Assembly: GCA_014896535.1 (NCBI GenBank)
Contig: JADBKE010000019.1
Span: forward strand, 62,001 to 126,000
Direction: 5' to 3'
Source of the DNA: Candidatus Fermentithermobacillaceae bacterium
GTDB lineage: Bacteria > Bacillota > Sulfobacillia > Fermentithermobacillales > DUSS01
DNA: 64,000 nucleotides
A program made the translations under genes and the position numbers. The notes beneath the pieces are model-generated. The model was given only the letters and a program-made list of their open reading frames with translations. It searched no databases and was not told where the DNA came from. How positions within the stretch are numbered: the stretch's first letter is position 1; the number at the start of each line of letters is the position of its first letter. Below are positions 59,401 through 64,000 of this stretch, one piece after another.

Positions 59401-60039
59401 TTACGCCCTACCCCGCTGCTTTCTTTCCTTGCGCGACGCATAGAGGCCTAATTGATACCGGAGCTCGCGGATTTCTGCGAGGAGGCTTGAAAGCTGAGCC
59501 TGGATCCTGTCTTGTTGTTCCCTGGCCTTGATAAAGTAAAGCCGCATTTCTCTACGGAAATCGAATATGGATTCCCTGATGGACCTCTCTACGTCCGGGG
59601 AGAAACCCTGCGAAGCCGACCAGCTCACGAGAGAAAGACTCGCGCCGTCTCCGGTAGATGTAGATCTAGAGGATGCATATTCGTAGGGAGGGTTTCCCGT
59701 AGCGATGGTGTCCAAGACTTCTCTCGCATTAAGGGCAGCGGATGCCGTGGCAGATGCCTGCATGCGAGCGAGGACTTCCTGGGGCCACCCGCCACCCTCC
59801 GAGAAGGCGCTTTTCAACGCTTCGATGATCCCTTCTTCGTCCATTCCGCTCTGCTTGAGCTCTACGATCGCCTTGACCACGCGCTCGGTGTCCTCGCCGG
59901 GAAATCCTCGGGAATCCAGGCCCAGATAGGGACGGAAAGTCGAGCGAATCTTTCTGAGGACAGCTGGACTCAGCCCGGTGGATTCGGCTATATCTGCCCA
60001 CGTACGCCCCGCTTCTCCCACGTAGCCTTCCCGTTGCAT
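59401..60039 (-). CDS. MerR-like helix-turn-helix protein
   Basis: A 212-aa protein. Residues about 8-75 resemble a MerR-type winged helix-turn-helix (TWADIAESTGLSPAVLRKIR, then VVKAIVELKQSGMDEEGIIE). The middle is unassigned, and the C-terminal about 55 residues are a Lys/Arg/Glu-rich coiled coil (QQDRIQAQLSSLLAEIRELR). ATG 60039 is preferred because AGGAGGG lies 8-9 nt upstream. The target is unknown. Confidence 0.65.
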   Translation of the reverse strand: MQREGYVGEAGRTWADIAESTGLSPAVLRKIRSTFRPYLGLDSRGFPGEDTERVVKAIVELKQSGMDEEGIIEALKSAFSEGGGWPQEVLARMQASATASAALNAREVLDTIATGNPPYEYASSRSTSTGDGASLSLVSWSASQGFSPDVERSIRESIFDFRREMRLYFIKAREQQDRIQAQLSSLLAEIRELRYQLGLYASRKERKQRGRA

Positions 60040-60228
60040 TCCCATATCCCTCCTACTATTTCCCAGTAATGGCATATTCGACGCCTTCGGGAAGCTTCCC
60101 TTCCTTTAGCTGTAAATGGAGTGATAGACGAACCCAGTCCCTTGTGTTAGACTCTTCGATGGTGGTTTTGGCCCCATCAAGCGTCTGATGAACCTGCATG
60201 GATTGGAGGAAGGTGCGAACAAAGAGCA

Positions 60229-62331
60229 ATGCGAGACTTAAGAGAGATCATTCACCCTCGTTCCGTGGCCGTAGTCGGTGCCTCGAAGACCCCCGGGAAG
60301 ATCGGCCACGCCGTACTGGAGAACATAATCTCCAGCGGTTTTCCAGGCGAAATCTACCCCATTAACCCCAAAGAACGGGAAATCATGGGGAAGAAATGCT
60401 ATCCCACAGTCAGTGATGTGGGAAAACCGGTGGATCTGGCCGTTCTCTGCGTTCCGGCGCAAGCTTGTCTTTCCGTCGCCGAAGACTGCGGGAAGGCCGG
60501 AGTCCATCACCTCGTGGTTATAACCGCGGGATTCAAGGAGACCGGAAAAGAAGGCCGCGAACTGGAAAATCAGCTTGTTTCCATTGTCCGCCAGTATAAC
60601 ATGCGCATGGTGGGGCCGAATTGCCTCGGGGTCATAGATACGTCCACCCCGATAAACGCTACGTTCTCCAAGAACTTCCCCTTGAAGGGGCATATAGCTT
60701 TCATATCCCAGTCCGGCGCCCTGTGCGTTGCTATCCTCGACTGGAGTTTGAAGCGGGGACTCGGTTTCAGCCAGTTCATCAGCATGGGAAACAAAGGCGA
60801 TCTCAACGAGGCTGACTACATCGACATGGCTGCCGATGACCCCGAAACCAAAGTCATCGCCCTGTACCTCGAAGACATAGCTGACGGCCAGAGATTTATC
60901 GAATCCGCCCGAAGGGCGTCCCTTAAGAAGCCCATAGTGGTCTTGAAGGTCGGCGTAAGCGCTTCCGGCGCTAAAGCGGCATCTTCTCACACGGGAGCGC
61001 TGGCCGGTTCCGATACGGCTTACAACGCGGCTCTCGCTCACGCCGGCGTCCTCAGAGCCTCGACGATGACCGAGCTTTTCGATATGGCCGTAGCGTTTAC
61101 AAACCAACCCATACCCAGGGGTAAGCGTATCGCCATAGTTACGAACTCCGGCGGCCCGGGAGTTGTCGCTACCGATGCTGTAGAACTTTACGGCATGGAG
61201 ATGGCCCGTTTCTCCGCCGAAACCGAGAGCGTGCTGAAGGAAAAGCTCCCGGCTATGGCCAACATCCATAACCCCGTGGACGTCATCGGAGACGCTCACT
61301 ATGACAGGTATGAAGCCGCGCTGGACACCGTCTTGAAAGATCCGGGAGTGGACGGAGTGTCCGTCCTCGTGGCTCCCACTGCAGTGCTGGAAGTGGGCAA
61401 AGTGGCCGAGGTAATCGTGGATATGGGCCGGAAGTACCCGGACAAACCTTTGGTAGCGGCTTTCACTGGCGGTGCGGCCGTGGAAGAAGCTGTGAAATAC
61501 CTGACCAAGAACGGAGTTCCCACTTACGACTTCCCCGAGCCAGCCGTGGCGACCTTGAGGGGGTTGGCCCGTTACGCCGACTTGAGGAGGAACCTCACCG
61601 ATGGCGAGCCATGGGTCTTCACTGATGTGGACAGAACAAAGGTGGAAAACATATTCCGGCAGGTAAAGGAAGATGGTCGCGACCTGCTTCTCGGACCGGA
61701 GGCGTGCGAGGTTGCCAAAGCTTACGGGATACCGGCGGCACCTTCCAGGCTCGCGAAGACGTCGGACGAAGCCGTCAGACTTGCGCGCGAACTCGGCTAT
61801 CCGGTGGTCATGAAGATAGCGTCTCCGGACATTTTGCATAAGACTGATGTAGGCGGAGTGCGGGTAGGTCTCAAGTCCGACGAAGAAGTGGCGAAGGCTT
61901 TTGACGAGATCGTGGCCAACTCCAGAAGGGCCGAACCGAAGGCGCGGATTTACGGAGTCGAAATCCAAAAGATGATGCCGAGCGGGCATGAAGTCATAAT
62001 CGGAATGACCAAGGATCCCACTTTTGGGCCGCTCATAGCGTTCGGTTCCGGTGGAATCCTTGTCAACCTGTTGAAGGATGCGGCGTTCAGGCTGGCGAGA
62101 GGCCTCACCCGAGCGGAAGTGGACTCGATGATAAGAGAAACCAAAGCCTACACGATCCTGAAGGGCTTCCGCGGAGCGCCTCCGGATGACCTGGAAGCGG
62201 TAGCGCTGGCCATCGGGCGCACCGCCCAGCTGGTCCGAGATTTCGACGAGATCGTAGAGATGGATATCAACCCGGTGTTTGCGTACCCTAAAGGCTTGAG
62301 CGCACTGGATGTTAAGATCCGGATCGCATAA
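60229..62331 (+). CDS. ADP-forming acetate-CoA ligase (fused alpha-beta subunits)
   Basis: Converts acyl-CoA, ADP and phosphate to acid, CoA and ATP, an energy-saving step in fermentation. The N-terminal CoA-binding domain reads IHPRSVAVVGASKTPGKIGH, the ligase domain has AFISQSGALCVAILDW and the phospho-His region AASSHTGALAGSD. The C-terminal ATP-grasp domain (about residues 480-700) has GYPVVMKIASPDILHKTDVG and EIVEMDINPVFAYP. 700 aa is the normal fused length. The start ATG 60229 has GGAGGAAGG upstream. Substrate could be acetate or another short or aryl acid. Confidence 0.9.
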   Translation: MRDLREIIHPRSVAVVGASKTPGKIGHAVLENIISSGFPGEIYPINPKEREIMGKKCYPTVSDVGKPVDLAVLCVPAQACLSVAEDCGKAGVHHLVVITAGFKETGKEGRELENQLVSIVRQYNMRMVGPNCLGVIDTSTPINATFSKNFPLKGHIAFISQSGALCVAILDWSLKRGLGFSQFISMGNKGDLNEADYIDMAADDPETKVIALYLEDIADGQRFIESARRASLKKPIVVLKVGVSASGAKAASSHTGALAGSDTAYNAALAHAGVLRASTMTELFDMAVAFTNQPIPRGKRIAIVTNSGGPGVVATDAVELYGMEMARFSAETESVLKEKLPAMANIHNPVDVIGDAHYDRYEAALDTVLKDPGVDGVSVLVAPTAVLEVGKVAEVIVDMGRKYPDKPLVAAFTGGAAVEEAVKYLTKNGVPTYDFPEPAVATLRGLARYADLRRNLTDGEPWVFTDVDRTKVENIFRQVKEDGRDLLLGPEACEVAKAYGIPAAPSRLAKTSDEAVRLARELGYPVVMKIASPDILHKTDVGGVRVGLKSDEEVAKAFDEIVANSRRAEPKARIYGVEIQKMMPSGHEVIIGMTKDPTFGPLIAFGSGGILVNLLKDAAFRLARGLTRAEVDSMIRETKAYTILKGFRGAPPDDLEAVALAIGRTAQLVRDFDEIVEMDINPVFAYPKGLSALDVKIRIA

Positions 62332-62361
62332 GTTTCCGGGTGGGCCGGGGAGGGAAACGAT

Positions 62362-62595
62362 GTGGACAGGAGCACCAGTGCAGAGACGCCGAAGAAAACC
62401 GGCGAGGTCCGGAGCACGAACAAGACCGGTCGAGGTAGGCCCGGTCTCGGGCGGACCAACCGCAAGAAATCCATCATCCGGGAGAAGGTCAGGTCTGCTT
62501 TGAACCCGGAAAGCTCGCTCTACAACGACGAAATCCCCGATCCCGACTCCCCTGAGTTGCCGGATGAATCCTACCGACGGGAGGATTATAGGTAG
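62362..62595 (+). CDS. small hydrophilic protein of unknown function
   Basis: GTG 62362 has GGGAGGGAAACG upstream, 30 bp after the ligase gene. The 77-aa product starts with a basic, Thr/Arg-rich half and ends in an acidic half (NDEIPDPDSPELPDESYR). No family is recognised. The good start and the terminator right after it support a real gene in an operon with the ligase. Confidence 0.5.
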   Translation: MDRSTSAETPKKTGEVRSTNKTGRGRPGLGRTNRKKSIIREKVRSALNPESSLYNDEIPDPDSPELPDESYRREDYR

Positions 62596-62620
62596 TCCCG
62601 GGTAGCATCAGGCCGGTTAG

Positions 62621-62665
62621 ACAAAGGTCCCGCCGGACCCCGCTCTCGCCCGGCGGGACCTTTGT
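62621..62665. terminator. strong bidirectional terminator
   Basis: ACAAAGGTCCCGCCGG (62621-62636) pairs perfectly with 62650-62665 over 16 bp, around a 13-nt loop. The AAA/TTT ends of the stem give a U-stretch in both directions. It separates the ligase operon from the convergent TldD/PmbA gene. Confidence 0.85.
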
Positions 62666-62684
62666 CTCCCGTATGCCCCGTAAT

Positions 62685-64000
62685 CTAGAATTCAGTGGCA
62701 CCGGTGAAATTGAATCCCCTGATGCGCACGGACGGACATCGCACGGCGGCAAGTCCTCCCTCAACCGCAAAGAGCTTGGTGCAGTTGGAGATAGCATCGC
62801 ATCTGGCCAGCGCTTCGAGGATGCTCTGGGTGAAGCGCAGGTTCCTGGTACCTGACACGATCTTGCCGTTTCGAATGAGGAAAGTGCCGTCCCGAGTCAT
62901 ACCGGTGATAGACGACAGGAGCGGATGCACAATGTTGACGTAATGGAAGCGCGTGACGAGAAGCCCTTTTTCTACGCTGCCCAGCATGTCCTCGCGCGAG
63001 GCGTTGCCGGGCGCCATGAATATGTTTGTAGGCAGGCACGAGGGGAACATACCGGGGAATATGGCGTGTCCGGTGGACTTCTTTCCCGGTTCCCTGGCTG
63101 CTGCCAAAGAAGAGTAAACCACGCCGCGAGCTACCCCGTTTTCGATGAGCACCACTTTTTTCTTGGGTACTCCTTCGACGTCGAAAGGCATGGGGAATCC
63201 CGAAGGGTCAGTCCCGTCATCCCAAATGGTGATGTTTTCTCCGGTAATCTTTTGCCCGATTTTTCCCGACATGAAACTCTGGCCGGTCTGGTAGGAATCG
63301 GCGGAAAAACCCATAAAGGCGAGGTACAGCAACATTTCTGAAACCGCCGGTTCTTCGAGGATTACGTCGTATTCCCCGGGCTCGACCGAGATGGGGTTTC
63401 TGGACATCAAGCATTTTTCCACCGCGGTTTCGGCCAAAGAAGTCGGGTCGATTTCCCCGATGTCGATAGCGGAAGCTTCGGCGTAACCCGACGAATTATC
63501 GGACATCACCAGGGTAACCAATCTTGCCCGCGTTAAACTGGCATATGCTTTCAACCCTCGCGAATTGGTTACGACAAGCTCGAGTTCGGCTGTGGAAAAC
63601 GATCCTGCGGCGTCCAGGCCCTTGTCCGCCGCCATAGCCGCTATGCGCGATACATAAGCGGCCCTGAGATCGGGCGGGCATTCCGCCGTTCTTCGAGAGT
63701 AGTTCCCCGGTACCTCGGGCACGGGCTCTGGGGCAGGCAGACCGGGAAATTCCGGTGTTTCCGGGACCAGACCCGCGAGTTCGAAGGCGTCGTCGACTGC
63801 ATTAACGATGCTCGACCCGTCGATGGAAGTGCATGAAGACAAACCCACTCTCTTCCCGCGGACCGCTCTGACCGTGACACCGTAAGATGTTTCCCCTGCG
63901 TTCTGGTGAATCCGGTTTCCGGTGAACCTCGTCAGGTAGCTTCGGGAACCGAAAATCACTACCTCCGTCTCGTCGGCTTTGGAGCGGTTGAGGGCGAATT
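62685..64000 (-). CDS. TldD/PmbA metallopeptidase family protein (5' end outside window)
   Basis: The frame is open to the window edge; ALNRSKADETEVVIFGSRSY at the edge is the N-terminal domain of the family. Seen further are RFTGNRIHQNAGETSYGVTV, YDVILEEPAVSEML, and RNGKIVSGTRNLRFTQSILE near the end. It looks like the TldE/PmbA half of the TldD-TldE protease, lacking the HExxxH motif of TldD, which would be expected upstream outside the window. Such pairs degrade or mature small peptides. Confidence 0.85.
   Translation of the reverse strand, partial: FALNRSKADETEVVIFGSRSYLTRFTGNRIHQNAGETSYGVTVRAVRGKRVGLSSCTSIDGSSIVNAVDDAFELAGLVPETPEFPGLPAPEPVPEVPGNYSRRTAECPPDLRAAYVSRIAAMAADKGLDAAGSFSTAELELVVTNSRGLKAYASLTRARLVTLVMSDNSSGYAEASAIDIGEIDPTSLAETAVEKCLMSRNPISVEPGEYDVILEEPAVSEMLLYLAFMGFSADSYQTGQSFMSGKIGQKITGENITIWDDGTDPSGFPMPFDVEGVPKKKVVLIENGVARGVVYSSLAAAREPGKKSTGHAIFPGMFPSCLPTNIFMAPGNASREDMLGSVEKGLLVTRFHYVNIVHPLLSSITGMTRDGTFLIRNGKIVSGTRNLRFTQSILEALARCDAISNCTKLFAVEGGLAAVRCPSVRIRGFNFTGATEF

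Noticed and set aside
60238..61989. 583-aa antisense frame inside the acetate-CoA ligase gene
   Set aside because: Long open frame caused by codon bias of the real gene; no start site or known motif. The same holds for the 568-aa frame antisense to ileS (7957-9663).

Overview
The window reads as a chromosome segment of a fairly GC-rich, endospore-forming, flagellated member of the Bacillota (Clostridia/Limnochordia-like). The grounds are the spoIIGA-sigE-sigG-spoIIR sporulation block, spoVK, a YlmC/YmxH protein, divIVA, hfq-miaA-mutL-mutS-miaB in the Bacillota order, and many TTG/GTG starts behind strong Shine-Dalgarno sites. The species cannot be named from the sequence. An ADP-forming acetate-CoA ligase and a rubrerythrin-like protein fit an anaerobic fermentative lifestyle (inference).

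Layout. 1-10 kb: sporulation sigma factors and the signal that activates pro-sigma-E (spoIIGA, sigE, sigG, spoIIR), then a PRC-barrel protein, an HlyD-like adaptor, yggS, divIVA, yggU and ileS. 10-18.6 kb: a decayed amidohydrolase, a membrane protein, a twin-P-loop ATPase, a small HD hydrolase, hisC, a DUF5665 protein with a 12-bp tandem repeat, a TnpB stub, a DksA/TraR-like protein, lspA, an RluD-like pseudouridine synthase and pyrE. 18.6-21.6 kb: a mostly non-coding stretch with an undescribed-looking array of degenerate palindromes at a 42-bp (four helical turn) pitch, a candidate 34-aa cationic peptide gene, a 16-bp repeat array, a LysM protein, an acidic small protein and a rubrerythrin-like protein.

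21.7-38.8 kb is an accessory island bounded by insertion-sequence relics: IS481-type ends on both sides, IS110 and DDE stubs, an IS66 with an amber-interrupted transposase, an ISLre2-like remnant and a frameshifted transposase. Inside it, all on the minus strand, is a complete RiPP (ribosomally made, modified peptide) locus of the CLI_3235 type: radical SAM/SPASM maturase, TIGR04066-type protein, a cysteine-rich precursor peptide, FtsX-like permease, two ABC ATPases (one fused to a membrane domain), a subtilisin-like protease and an acyl-carrier-related protein. The presumed order of action is that the maturase modifies the Cys-rich core, the S8 protease trims it, and the ABC proteins export it or give immunity. 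A decayed second permease copy lies upstream of the maturase.

38.9-51.5 kb: lexA with candidate LexA boxes, then on the minus strand miaB-mutS-mutL-miaA-hfq, a YHS protein, spoVK, hflX (carrying a frameshift) and ynbB. 51.8-55.6 kb: a large GT2/TPR glycosyltransferase convergent with a flagellin gene. 55.9-59.3 kb: sulfur-transfer genes thiI, iscS and a TtcA-like PP-loop protein. 59.4-64 kb: a MerR-like HTH protein, the acetate-CoA ligase, a small unknown and the C-terminal part of a TldD/PmbA protein that runs off the window.

A recurrent theme is short, imperfect repeats between genes: three pairs of about 36-41 bp direct repeats at a 70-74 bp pitch, and 12-, 13- and 16-bp tandem arrays. 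All coordinates and motifs were read by eye; no database or structure search was run.
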